Of a DNA stretch of 64,000 nucleotides, positions 1 to 7,839 are shown in pieces. This DNA comes from Nocardioides sp. SR21 (GTDB lineage Bacteria; Actinomycetota; Actinomycetes; Propionibacteriales; Nocardioidaceae), in assembly GCF_022761125.1 (NCBI RefSeq), contig NZ_JAKWJR010000007.1:186001-250000 (forward strand), in the 5' to 3' direction. The notes under the pieces were generated by a model. It did not search any database. It was not told the origin of the DNA and saw only the letters and a program-made list of their open reading frames with translations. Made by a program: the position numbers and the translations under genes. The first letter of the stretch is position 1; each line of letters starts with the position of its first letter.

Positions 1-701
1 GCGAGATCGCCGAGGCCATGAAGGCCCTGGGCGTGACCGACCACCGCTGGCTGGGTGGCTTCGGCACGTTCCGCGACTCCGGCATGAAGTGGCACGAGGA
101 CGGCCACGCCGTCGCCGCCGACGAGGTGCACGAGAACGCCTTCTGGAACGCCGACCTGAACGTCGCCGCCGACCATCTCGTCGAGATCATCCGCGACGTC
201 CGCCCGCAGGTGCTTGCGACGTACGACCCGTTCGGCGGCTACGGCCACCCCGACCACATCCAGGCGCACCGGGTCGCGATGTACGCCGCTCAGCTGGCCG
301 CGGTGCCGTCGTACCGCAAGGACCTCGGCGAGCCGTGGGAGATCGCGAAGATCTACTGGAACGCCATGTCGGAGAGCCGGATGCGCGCCGGCCTGCGGGC
401 GCTGCGCGACGCCGGCGACGCCACGAGCTTCGAGGGCATGGACCCCGACGGGCCGCTGCCGCCGTTCGTCACCGCCGACGAGAACCTCGCGGCCGCGGTC
501 GACGCCCAGGAGTACGTCGAGCAGAAGCTCGACGCCCTGCGCGCCCACGCGACCCAGGTGACCACCGACGGGCCGTTCTTCGCACTGTCCAACAACGTCG
601 GCAGCACCGCCTGGGGCATCGAGTACTACCGGATCGTCAAGGGCGAGCTCGGCCCGCTCGACGAGGACGGCCTCGAGACCGACCTGTTCGCCGGACTCTG
701 A
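1..701 (+). CDS. mshB: N-acetyl-1-D-myo-inositol-2-amino-2-deoxy-glucopyranoside deacetylase (3' part)
   Basis: This is the C-terminal part of the zinc deacetylase that makes GlcN-Ins from GlcNAc-Ins in mycothiol biosynthesis in the cytoplasm. The gene enters from the left edge, with its first complete codon at position 3, so the N-terminal AHPDD zinc motif lies outside the window. What is visible is the conserved block TYDPFGGYGHPDHIQAH, which supplies the distal zinc-binding histidine of the LmbE/PIG-L fold. The GGYGHPDH form fits MshB better than the related mycothiol S-conjugate amidase Mca, which usually has GGYPHPDH. The stop is followed directly by the GTG of a DUF6113 membrane protein, a neighbour pair also known from other actinomycetes. 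Confidence 0.9.
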   Translation, partial: EIAEAMKALGVTDHRWLGGFGTFRDSGMKWHEDGHAVAADEVHENAFWNADLNVAADHLVEIIRDVRPQVLATYDPFGGYGHPDHIQAHRVAMYAAQLAAVPSYRKDLGEPWEIAKIYWNAMSESRMRAGLRALRDAGDATSFEGMDPDGPLPPFVTADENLAAAVDAQEYVEQKLDALRAHATQVTTDGPFFALSNNVGSTAWGIEYYRIVKGELGPLDEDGLETDLFAGL

Positions 702-1028
702 GTGAAGAAGGCCCTGGTCGCAGCCGGCCTGCTGGTCGTCGGCGCAGCGACCGCGATCGCCACGGTCGGTCTGCACCAGATCTGGTGGGGCTTCGTGCTG
801 GCGTTCGTGGCGACCTTCGTGACGGCGTACGCGCTGCCGCCGGGCTGGTGGACGCGGCTCGCGTTCGTCGTCGGCTGGGCAGCGATGGTCGGCTGGTTGA
901 CGGTCCCGCGCGACGAGGGCGACTACCTGGTGAGCTCGGACCTGGCCGGCTACTCGCTGCTCGGGCTCGGGTTGGTGCTGGTGGTGTTCGCGGTCGGCAC
1001 CCTCCCGCGCCCTAGGATTCGGGAGTGA
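702..1028 (+). CDS. DUF6113-like integral membrane protein
   Basis: This 108-residue protein is almost entirely hydrophobic, with about four membrane segments near residues 4-21, 27-46, 50-70 and 82-102. The GTG start sits immediately after the mshB stop, and the end overlaps the next start by four bases (GTGA), so it should be translationally coupled on both sides. It matches in size, topology and position the DUF6113 proteins found next to mshB in actinomycetes. Its role is unknown; a link to mycothiol is suggested only by position. Confidence 0.75.
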   Translation: MKKALVAAGLLVVGAATAIATVGLHQIWWGFVLAFVATFVTAYALPPGWWTRLAFVVGWAAMVGWLTVPRDEGDYLVSSDLAGYSLLGLGLVLVVFAVGTLPRPRIRE

Positions 1029-2761
1029 CCTCGCCCGAGACCTCGCCCGCTCCCGACAAGGCCGGCGCCAAGGTCATCTTCCTGATGCTCGCGGGCCTCG
1101 CCCTGCTCTGCCTGGCCGGCTACTTCGCGGCGTACGCCGGAGCCGGCGACAAGACACCTCGCGGCACGACGATCTCCGGCGTCGACGTCGGTGGCCGCTC
1201 CGCTGACGACGCCGAGGCGGCGTTGGTCGCCGGCCTGGCCGACCGGGTCGACCGACCGGTCGCGGTGGCGGTCGAGGGCTCGACCGGCGAAGTGGCCCCT
1301 GGGGCCGCGGGCCTCTCGGTCGACTATGCGGCGTCGATCGACGAGGCCGGGGCCGAGAAGAGCTGGAGCCCGGGCCGGCTGTGGTCCTACTGGACGGGCG
1401 GAGACGACCTCGATGCCGTGGTCGTCGTGGACGACACCGCGATGGAGGCCGCCCTGGCCGATCTCTCCGACGAGGTCGGCACGCCGCCGGTCGACGGGGC
1501 CGTGACGTTCGCGGACGGTGAGATCGAGACCACCGACCCGGTCGCCGGTGAGGCGGTGGACCCGGAGGCCGCCCGTGCGGCGATCACCGAGGCGTACCTC
1601 GCCGAGGACGCCGAGACCGTCGAGCTGGAGCTGTCTCCGGCCGCCCCCGAGATCGACGACGCCGACGTGCAGAAGGCGCTGGACGAGTTCGCGAACCCGG
1701 CCATGTCCGGCCCGGTCACGCTGGTCTTCGGCGACTCCCCGGTCCAGCTCTTCCCCGACGACTACTCCGGGGTGCTGGCGATGGAGCCCGAGGGTGGCGA
1801 GCTGGCGCCGAGCCTCGACGAGGACAAGCTGGCCAAGCTCGTCTCGAAGGGCGTCAGCGAGGACGGCGCGCCGGTCGACGCGACCGTCGCACTGGTCGAC
1901 GGCAAGCCGAAGGTCATCCCGGCCAAGCCCGGCGTCACCTACGACCCGGCCGACGTCAGCGCCGCGTTCCTCGAGCTGGTCACCAAGCCCAGCGGCGAGC
2001 GCGAGATGGAGGTCAAGGCGACCGTCGCCGAGCCGGACTTCACCACCCAGGACGCGCGCGACCTGAAGATCAAGGAGCAGGTGTCGACGTTCACGACGTA
2101 CTACCCCTACGCGGAGTACCGGAACATCAACATCGGCCGCGCCGCCGAGATCATCGACGGCACCGTGCTGAAGCCCGGCGACACGTTCTCGCTCAACGAC
2201 GTCGTCGGCGAGCGCACCCGCGAGAACGGCTTCACCGAGGGCTTCATCATCAGCAACGGGATCTTCAAGGAGGACCTCGGCGGCGGCGTCTCGCAGATGG
2301 CGACCACGACGTTCAACGCGATGTTCTTCGCCGGTCTCAAGGACATCGAGCACAAGCCGCACTCGTTCTACATCGACCGCTACCCGGTCGGCCGCGAGGC
2401 CACCGTCGCCTGGGGATCGGTCGACCTGCGCTTCGAGAACGACACGCCGTACGGCGTGCTGATCCACGCGACCGTCGACCCGAGCACGCCGTCCTCGCAG
2501 GGAGTCGTCACCGTGTCGATGTACTCGACGAAGTACTGGGACATCTCGACCACGACGTCGGACCGCTACAACTTCCGCGCCCCGGCCACGCGCACCCTGG
2601 ACACCCCGGACTGCTACCCGAACACCGGGTACTCCGGCTTCGACGTCGACGTCACCCGCACCTTCCGCAAGCCGGGGTCCGACGAGGTCGTGAAGACCGA
2701 GGAGTTCCACACCGCCTACACGCCGTCCGACACCGTCATCTGCAAGCCGCCCAAGGACTAG
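1025..2761 (+). CDS. VanW family protein with peptidoglycan-binding-like repeats
   Basis: This 578-residue protein has one N-terminal membrane anchor (about residues 13-36), an extracellular region with two related alpha/beta modules of the kind annotated as putative peptidoglycan-binding domains (about 50-200 and 210-345), and a C-terminal VanW domain (about 350-490) carrying the signature GGGVSQMATTTFNA. VanW proteins were named from vancomycin-resistance clusters, but their biochemical role is unknown; the architecture points to the cell surface. A TAGGAT hexamer at 1013-1018, six bases before the GTG, could give a leaderless internal promoter in addition to read-through from mshB. A cluster of dispersed repeats follows the stop. 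Confidence 0.88.
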   Translation: MTSPETSPAPDKAGAKVIFLMLAGLALLCLAGYFAAYAGAGDKTPRGTTISGVDVGGRSADDAEAALVAGLADRVDRPVAVAVEGSTGEVAPGAAGLSVDYAASIDEAGAEKSWSPGRLWSYWTGGDDLDAVVVVDDTAMEAALADLSDEVGTPPVDGAVTFADGEIETTDPVAGEAVDPEAARAAITEAYLAEDAETVELELSPAAPEIDDADVQKALDEFANPAMSGPVTLVFGDSPVQLFPDDYSGVLAMEPEGGELAPSLDEDKLAKLVSKGVSEDGAPVDATVALVDGKPKVIPAKPGVTYDPADVSAAFLELVTKPSGEREMEVKATVAEPDFTTQDARDLKIKEQVSTFTTYYPYAEYRNINIGRAAEIIDGTVLKPGDTFSLNDVVGERTRENGFTEGFIISNGIFKEDLGGGVSQMATTTFNAMFFAGLKDIEHKPHSFYIDRYPVGREATVAWGSVDLRFENDTPYGVLIHATVDPSTPSSQGVVTVSMYSTKYWDISTTTSDRYNFRAPATRTLDTPDCYPNTGYSGFDVDVTRTFRKPGSDEVVKTEEFHTAYTPSDTVICKPPKD

Positions 2762-2799
2762 GCCCGTCGAGGCCGTTAGCCGACATCGGCGCCGGGGTG

Positions 2800-3302
2800 C
2801 GGGCGTCTCGACGACGCTCGCTGGCGCTCGCTGCTCGACGACCGGTGCGGTGGTCTCGATACGCTCGCTGGCGCTCGCTACTCGACCAACGAGAGGTTGT
2901 TTCGTTGGTCGAGTAGCCGCCGAGGGACGAGGCGGCGTATCGAGGCCGCTTGAGGGGCGGTGGGTCTCGATACGACCAACGGGAGGTTGTTTCGTTGGTC
3001 GAGTAGCCGCCGAGGGACGAGGCGGCGTATCGAGACCGCTTGTGTGGCGGTGGGTCTCGATACGCTCGCTGGCGCTCGCTACTCGACCAACGACAGGTTG
3101 TTTCGTTGGTCGAGTAACCGCTTGATTGGCGGTGGGTCTCGATTCGACCAACGGGAGGTTGTTTCGTTGGTCGAGTAGCCGCCGAGGGACGAGGCGGCGT
3201 ATCGAGACCGCTTGTGTGGCGGTGGGTCTCGATTCGACCAACGGGAGGTTGTTTTCGCTGGTCGAGTAGCCGCCGAGGGACGAGGCGGCGTATCGAGACC
3301 GG
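2800..3302. repeat. Repeat array A (dispersed inverted-repeat family)
   Basis: The 580 bp between the VanW gene and the lipase hold no convincing gene. They contain five copies of a module with GGTCGAGTAGCCGCC ... GGCGGCGTATCGAG, whose GCCGCC/GGCGGC arms can form a hairpin. Copies of the GGTCGAGTA core begin near 2907, 2997, 3108, 3169 and 3260, so the spacing is irregular. They alternate with the second family motif, CTCGATACGCTCGCTGGCGC followed by TCGCTACTCGACC. The same two motifs build arrays B and C further on. Open frames run through the array on both strands only because stop codons are rare in it. Confidence 0.9.
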
Positions 3303-3343
3303 GGCGGGCGTGACTGCGCGCTGGTCACGTCGTTGAGCGGGAC

Positions 3344-4162
3344 ATGCGCCGCGCCCTCGGAGTCCTGGTCGTCACGTTGCTTGCCGTCGTCGGCCTGTCC
3401 GCACCGGCCGCGGCGGACCCGCTGCCGCTGCCGACCTCGCCGTTCGGTGACCCGGTCGGCGCGAACGACTGGTCGTGCGAGCCGACGGCGGAGCGCCCGA
3501 CGCCGGTCGTGATCGTGCACGGGACGTTCGGCGACAAGAAGAGCCTGCTGGACGGCCTCTCGGCTGCGATGGTCGCGAAGGGCTTCTGCGTGTACTCGCT
3601 CGACTACGGCAACCGCGGCACCGGCGAGATCAAGGCCTCCGCCACGCAGCTGAAGCGTTTCGTGACCAAGGTGCTCGACGCCACCGGCGCCGCGAAGGTG
3701 TCGATGGTCGGCCACTCGCAGGGCGGCATGATGCCGCGCTACTACATCAAGTTCCTGGGCGGAGCGGCGTACGTCGACGACCTCGTCGGCCTCTCGCCGT
3801 CCAACCACGGCACCACCATCGTGGGCGGCGGTTCGGGCACGGGCGGCTTCTGCCTGGCGTGCGACCAGCAGGCCGCCGGCTCGCCGTTCCTCACGCGGCT
3901 GAACGCCGGCGACGAGACCCCGGGGGCGGTCAGCTACACCCAGATCACCACGCGGAACGACGAGGTCGTGGTGCCCTACACGTCGGCCTACCTCGCCGAG
4001 GGCCCGCGCACCACGAACGTGACCATCCAGGACCTCTGCCCAGCCGATGTCGCCGAGCACGTGCTGATCCCGATGAGCCGCACCGCGATCGCGGTCGCCC
4101 TCGACGCGCTCACGCACGCCGGCCCGGCGGACCCGGCGTTCAGGCCTCGTTGCGGTCTCTGA
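3344..4162 (+). CDS. Secreted class 2 lipase / alpha-beta hydrolase
   Basis: A predicted exported lipase of 272 residues with a signal peptide ending near residue 24 (APAAA). The alpha/beta-hydrolase elements are in order: oxyanion motif VHGTFG (58-63), nucleophile elbow GHSQGG with Ser125, a likely acid Asp206 in RNDEVV and His239 in AEHVLIP. This resembles the LipA/EstA class 2 lipases that hydrolyse acylglycerols outside the cell. Cys45 and several later cysteines could form disulfides, as expected for a secreted enzyme. It stands alone, between repeat array A and a strong hairpin, facing the epimerase gene. Substrate is not predictable. Confidence 0.85.
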   Translation: MRRALGVLVVTLLAVVGLSAPAAADPLPLPTSPFGDPVGANDWSCEPTAERPTPVVIVHGTFGDKKSLLDGLSAAMVAKGFCVYSLDYGNRGTGEIKASATQLKRFVTKVLDATGAAKVSMVGHSQGGMMPRYYIKFLGGAAYVDDLVGLSPSNHGTTIVGGGSGTGGFCLACDQQAAGSPFLTRLNAGDETPGAVSYTQITTRNDEVVVPYTSAYLAEGPRTTNVTIQDLCPADVAEHVLIPMSRTAIAVALDALTHAGPADPAFRPRCGL

Positions 4163-4214
4163 CCGGGGACTTTTGGGCCAAAGCCTGCACTTGAAGTTTC
4201 GGCCTAGAACGTCA

Positions 4215-4240
4215 GGTTTCCCCGGCCCACCGGGGAAACC
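4215..4240. terminator. Bidirectional hairpin terminator
   Basis: A perfect 11-bp inverted repeat, GGTTTCCCCGG and CCGGGGAAACC, separated by CCCA, lies between the converging lipase and epimerase genes. It lacks a long T tract, as is usual in high-GC actinomycetes, and would serve both strands. Confidence 0.75.
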
Positions 4241-4249
4241 GACACCGGC

Positions 4250-5425
4250 TCACCCCGAGAACAACCCCGCCGCAACCGACCGGGCGAAGGGCGGGTACGC
4301 CGGCAGCTGCGGCACCAGCGTCGCCTGGAGCGCGTGGTAGACGTCCGGCTTCCCGGCCCACGTGCCCGCGGCCGGCCGGTTGTCGGGGCCGAGCTCGTGG
4401 TGCCACGAGCCGCGCTCCCGGTCGATCAGGTAGGTGTCGGCGTACGTCCACCAGCGCTCGTGCCACGCGGCGTACGCCCCCTCGCCGGTCACGGTGTGCA
4501 GCGTCGCCGCGGCGGCGAGCGCCTCGGTCACCACCCAGTGCATCCGCTGGCGCACGACGGGCGTCCCGTCCCAGTCGACGGTGTAGACGAACCCGTCGGC
4601 GCCGTCGACCGCCCAGCCCTCGCTCACGCCGGCATCGAAGAGCGCGACCGCGTCCTCCAGCATCCAGTCGGGCGCGGCGTCGCCGAGGGCCTCGCGCAGC
4701 GAGAGCGTCAGCCGGCTCCACTCGAACCAGTGGCCGACGGTCGCGCCGTACGGCCGGAACGGGTGCGCCGGCTCGTCGCGGTTGTAGTCGGGGAGCGGCG
4801 TCCAGTCCGCGTCGAAGTGCTCGGGGATCCGCCAGTCGTTCTCGCGGGCGAAGCCGTGCACGACCCGCGTGACGATCCGCTCCGCGCGAGGGAGGTCGCC
4901 GACCGCGAGCAGCGCCTCGACGGTGTGCATGTTGGCGTTGACGCCGCGGTACCCGTCGAGCGTCGTCCAGGCCTCGTCCCACTCCTCGACGACCATCCCG
5001 GCGTCCTCGTCCCAGAAGTGCCGGTCCAGCACGTCCAGCGCGTCGGCCAGCAGCGCGTCCGCGCCCGGGCGGCCGGCCACCGAGGCCGAGGACGCCGCGA
5101 GCAGCACGAACGCGTGCTCGTACGCCGTCTTCGTCCGCGCCACGGGTCCGTCCGGCCCGACCGCGGCGTACCAGCCGCCGTTGACCGGGTCGCGGAACCG
5201 GCCGGTCAGCGCCGCCACCCCGTGGTCGACCAGCGGGCCCGCCCAGTCGTGGCCCGTCAGGTGCGCCAGCGCGAACACGTGCGTCATCCGGCAGCTGATC
5301 CACAGCTCGACCGGCCGCTCCGGCTCGAGGGCGCCGTCCTCCGACAGCCACCCGAACCCGCCGTCGGGGTGCACCGACCCGCGCGCGAACGCCAGCAGCC
5401 GCTCGCCCTCCTGCTCGAGATCCAT
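4250..5425 (-). CDS. AGE-family (N-acylglucosamine 2-epimerase-like) sugar epimerase/isomerase
   Basis: This 391-residue cytoplasmic protein shows the (alpha/alpha)6-barrel pattern of the AGE superfamily, which includes N-acylglucosamine 2-epimerases, cellobiose epimerases and mannose/sulfoquinovose isomerases. Family-type blocks are visible: WISCRMTHVFALAHL in the N-terminal third, DANLHT-like VNANMHTVEALL in the middle, and PYGATVGHWFEWSRL with the barrel histidine near the C-terminal half. There is no signal peptide. It may form a short minus-strand unit with the GNAT gene, whose stop lies 9 bp upstream of this start. Which sugar it acts on cannot be told from the sequence. Confidence 0.85.
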   Translation of the reverse strand: MDLEQEGERLLAFARGSVHPDGGFGWLSEDGALEPERPVELWISCRMTHVFALAHLTGHDWAGPLVDHGVAALTGRFRDPVNGGWYAAVGPDGPVARTKTAYEHAFVLLAASSASVAGRPGADALLADALDVLDRHFWDEDAGMVVEEWDEAWTTLDGYRGVNANMHTVEALLAVGDLPRAERIVTRVVHGFARENDWRIPEHFDADWTPLPDYNRDEPAHPFRPYGATVGHWFEWSRLTLSLREALGDAAPDWMLEDAVALFDAGVSEGWAVDGADGFVYTVDWDGTPVVRQRMHWVVTEALAAAATLHTVTGEGAYAAWHERWWTYADTYLIDRERGSWHHELGPDNRPAAGTWAGKPDVYHALQATLVPQLPAYPPFARSVAAGLFSG

Positions 5426-5434
5426 GGCCCGAGC

Positions 5435-6346
5435 CTAGAGAGCCAGGTAGCGGTACGCGTGGTGGGTCGTGAAGCCCAGCTGCTCGTAGAGGGCAAGCGC
5501 CGGCGTGTTGTCGCCGAGGACCTGGAGGTACGCCGTGGTCGCGCCACGCTCGGCGCCCCACTCCAGCAGCGCGTCCATCACCGCGAGACCGAGCCCCTGC
5601 CGCCGGTGCTCGGGGGAGACCTCGATGCCGCGGAACCCGACCCAGTCGTCGGAGTACGCCGCCACCCCGCGGGCCCGGTCCCCGATCCGCACGGTCACGA
5701 GATCGCCCTGCTCGTCGTACTCCACCGGTGGTCGAGCCTGTCGATACCCCGGTAGCGCCCGGCGAGCCGCGGCCACCCCTGCGATCTGGAACAGCGTGTC
5801 CGCGTCGTGGCTCTCGAGCACCCAGCCGCGGCCACGGAAGAACGCGTCCTCGTCGGAGTCGGGCAGCACCGCCGCGATCGGCCGGGCACCGTGCCGCTCG
5901 TAGAACGCCACCACCTGCTCGTAGTCACCCTCGACCCCCGACGGCCCCATCGCGAGCACCGACCGGGACCGCCGCGCGGTCGACGTGGGGGAGTGCCGCA
6001 GGAGCCAGTCGCCCAGCGGCACGGTCTCCAGGCCCGGCCAGAGCGCGAGGGCCCGCCGCTGCGCCTCCTGGGCCGAGACGCGGTGCCGTGCGGGCGGCCG
6101 CGGCGGGACCGGCTTGCCGGAGACGATGTCGGCCGTCGCGATCGCGACCGACGTACCGTCCTCCCGCTGCACCACGCACGTGCCGTCGGCCCACGACAGG
6201 CACACGCCGAGGACGTCGGTGAGCGCCGGGCCGCCGCTCGGGCCGGTCTCGCCGGGCAGCACCCGGCGGACCACGATGCGCTGGCCGACGACGTGCGGAC
6301 CAAGCATGTGCTTGGTCACATCGTGGGGTGCGTCTCCAGAAGCCAC
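5435..6346 (-). CDS. GNAT family N-acetyltransferase
   Basis: The 303-residue product has an N-terminal SH3-like module of about 70 residues (VVGQRIVVRRVL...) and a C-terminal GNAT domain with the acetyl-CoA loop motif A visible as VSPEHRRQGLGLAVMDALL and the closing LYEQLGF. This two-part layout is common next to fdxA in actinomycetes; the acyl acceptor is unknown. I chose the GTG at 6346 because TAGTAT lies exactly seven bases upstream, as for other leaderless genes here; the ATG at 6307 is the alternative. A dispersed repeat fragment is embedded in frame near residues 200-207. Confidence 0.85.
   Translation of the reverse strand: MASGDAPHDVTKHMLGPHVVGQRIVVRRVLPGETGPSGGPALTDVLGVCLSWADGTCVVQREDGTSVAIATADIVSGKPVPPRPPARHRVSAQEAQRRALALWPGLETVPLGDWLLRHSPTSTARRSRSVLAMGPSGVEGDYEQVVAFYERHGARPIAAVLPDSDEDAFFRGRGWVLESHDADTLFQIAGVAAARRALPGYRQARPPVEYDEQGDLVTVRIGDRARGVAAYSDDWVGFRGIEVSPEHRRQGLGLAVMDALLEWGAERGATTAYLQVLGDNTPALALYEQLGFTTHHAYRYLAL
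5727..5748. repeat. Dispersed repeat fragment inside the GNAT gene
   Basis: The stretch containing GGTCGAGCCTGTCGATACC is a short member of the same GGTCGAG ... TCGATACC repeat family that builds the intergenic arrays. Here it lies in frame in coding sequence and contributes the residues YRQARPPV between otherwise GNAT-like sequence. Confidence 0.6.
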
Positions 6347-6352
6347 GCCGGG

Positions 6353-6363
6353 GATACTAGGCT
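6353..6363. promoter_or_regulatory. Overlapping divergent -10 region (GNAT / fdxA)
   Basis: On the minus strand TAGTAT (6359-6354) is seven bases before the GNAT GTG. On the plus strand GATACT (6353-6358) or TAGGCT (6358-6363) could be the -10 of fdxA, which has a 40-nt leader and its own Shine-Dalgarno. The two -10 elements share the same base pairs. Confidence 0.55.
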
Positions 6364-6403
6364 GTGCCCGAGCACCTGCTCCCTTGAGTTCCAGGAGGAA
6401 TCG

Positions 6404-6730
6404 GTGACCTACGTCATCTCCCAGCCGTGCGTCGACCTGAAGGATCGGGCCTGCGTAGACGAGTGCCCCGTCGACTGCATCTACGAGGGCAAGCGGATGC
6501 TGTACATCCACCCGGACGAGTGCGTCGACTGCGGTGCGTGCGAGCCGGTCTGCCCGGTCGAGGCCATCTTCTACGAGGACGACGTCCCGGAGAACTGGAA
6601 GGACTACTACAAGGCGAACGTCGAGTTCTTCGACGACCTCGGTTCGCCCGGTGGTGCCGCCAAGATGGGTGAGATCGACAAGGACCACCCGATGATCGCC
6701 GCGATGCCGCCGCAGGAGACCGACCACTGA
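6404..6730 (+). CDS. fdxA: 7Fe ferredoxin
   Basis: A 108-residue soluble electron carrier of the actinobacterial FdxA type, holding one [3Fe-4S] and one [4Fe-4S] cluster. All eight expected cysteines are present: Cys9, 17, 21, 25 in the first half and Cys40, 43, 46, 50 in CVDCGACEPVC. The GTG start follows an AGGAGG Shine-Dalgarno at 6393-6398. The long acidic C-terminal extension is typical of the family. The pairing with dapC immediately downstream is conserved in many actinomycetes, although no direct functional link is known. Confidence 0.95.
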   Translation: MTYVISQPCVDLKDRACVDECPVDCIYEGKRMLYIHPDECVDCGACEPVCPVEAIFYEDDVPENWKDYYKANVEFFDDLGSPGGAAKMGEIDKDHPMIAAMPPQETDH

Positions 6731-6738
6731 GCAACCAG

Positions 6739-7839
6739 GTGTCCGGGAAGGTCTCTGCCCGGCTCCCCGACTTCCCCTGGGACCACCTGGTCCCGATGGC
6801 GGAGCGGGCTCGGGCCCACGCCGGGGGGATCGTCGACCTCTCGATCGGTACGCCGGTCGACCCGACCCCCGAGGTCGTCCAGGCCGCCCTGCGCGCCGCC
6901 GCGGACTCCCCGGGCTACCCGCTGACGATCGGCCGGACCGACACCCGGCAGGCCTGCATCGACTGGCTGTCACGGCGCCACGGCGTGGCCGGTCTCGGCC
7001 TCGACGGCGTGCTGCCGGTGATCGGCTCCAAGGAGCTGATCGGCTCGCTGGTCGGCCACCTCGGCCTCGGTGACGGCGACCTGATCGGCTACCCGGCCCT
7101 GGCGTACCCGACGTACGAGGTCGGCGCCGCGCTGGCCGGCGCCCGGGCGGTCGCCACCGACTCGCTGACGTCGTTCGGTCCGGAGACCCCGGCGCTCCTC
7201 TGGATCAACTCGCCCTCGAACCCCTCCGGGAAGGTGCTCCCCGTCGAGCACCTGCGCAAGGTCGTCGAGTGGTGCCGTGAACGCGGCACGATCCTGGTCT
7301 CCGACGAGTGCTACATCGAGTGCGCCTGGGAGGAGACCCCGCTCTCCGTCCTGCACCCGTCGGTCAGCGGCGGCTCGCACGAGGGCATCCTCGCGGTGCA
7401 CTCGCTCTCGAAGCGCTCGAACCTCGCGGGCTACCGCTGCGCGTTCGTCGCCGGCGACCCCGCGCTGGTCGGCGAGCTGCTCGCCGTCCGCAAGAACCTC
7501 GGCCTCCAGATGCCCGGCCCGCAGCAGGTCGCGATGGTCGCCGCGCTGAACGACGACGCCCACGTCGTCGAGCAGCACGCGCGCTACGCCGCTCGCCGCG
7601 CCAAGCTGCGCGAGGCGTTCCTGTCGGCGGGCTTCCGCATCGACCACTCCGAGGCGTCGTTGTACCTCTGGGCGACGCGCGACGAGGACTGCTGGGACAC
7701 CGTCGCCTGGCTGGCCGAGCGGGGCATCCTGGTCGCGCCCGGTGCGTTCTACGGCACGGCCGGGAAGCAGCACGTGCGGGTGGCGTTCACCGCGACCGAC
7801 GAGCGCGTCGACGCCGCGGTCGCCCGGCTCACCGCCTGA
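6739..7839 (+). CDS. dapC: Succinyldiaminopimelate transaminase (DapC)
   Basis: A 366-residue PLP-dependent class I/II aminotransferase that makes N-succinyl-LL-2,6-diaminopimelate from the 2-amino-6-keto precursor in lysine and peptidoglycan synthesis. The PLP lysine is Lys225 in HSLSKRSNLAGYR, and the family motif NSPSNPSGKV is intact. The GTG at 6739 is the conventional choice, but the Shine-Dalgarno AGGAG (6714-6718) is 20 bases from it and only eight from an in-frame CTG at 6727 that overlaps the fdxA stop and would add LSNQ. DapD and DapE of the same pathway are also in this window. Confidence 0.92.
   Translation: MSGKVSARLPDFPWDHLVPMAERARAHAGGIVDLSIGTPVDPTPEVVQAALRAAADSPGYPLTIGRTDTRQACIDWLSRRHGVAGLGLDGVLPVIGSKELIGSLVGHLGLGDGDLIGYPALAYPTYEVGAALAGARAVATDSLTSFGPETPALLWINSPSNPSGKVLPVEHLRKVVEWCRERGTILVSDECYIECAWEETPLSVLHPSVSGGSHEGILAVHSLSKRSNLAGYRCAFVAGDPALVGELLAVRKNLGLQMPGPQQVAMVAALNDDAHVVEQHARYAARRAKLREAFLSAGFRIDHSEASLYLWATRDEDCWDTVAWLAERGILVAPGAFYGTAGKQHVRVAFTATDERVDAAVARLTA

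Noticed and set aside
2850..3178. Small open frames in array A
   Set aside because: They consist only of translated repeat units, on a region with no promoter or ribosome-binding site.
950..4117. A 1055-codon open frame on the minus strand
   Set aside because: It runs antisense to the VanW and lipase genes and straight through repeat array A; its translation is arginine-, valine- and glycine-rich low-complexity sequence, typical of the shadow frame in high-GC DNA.
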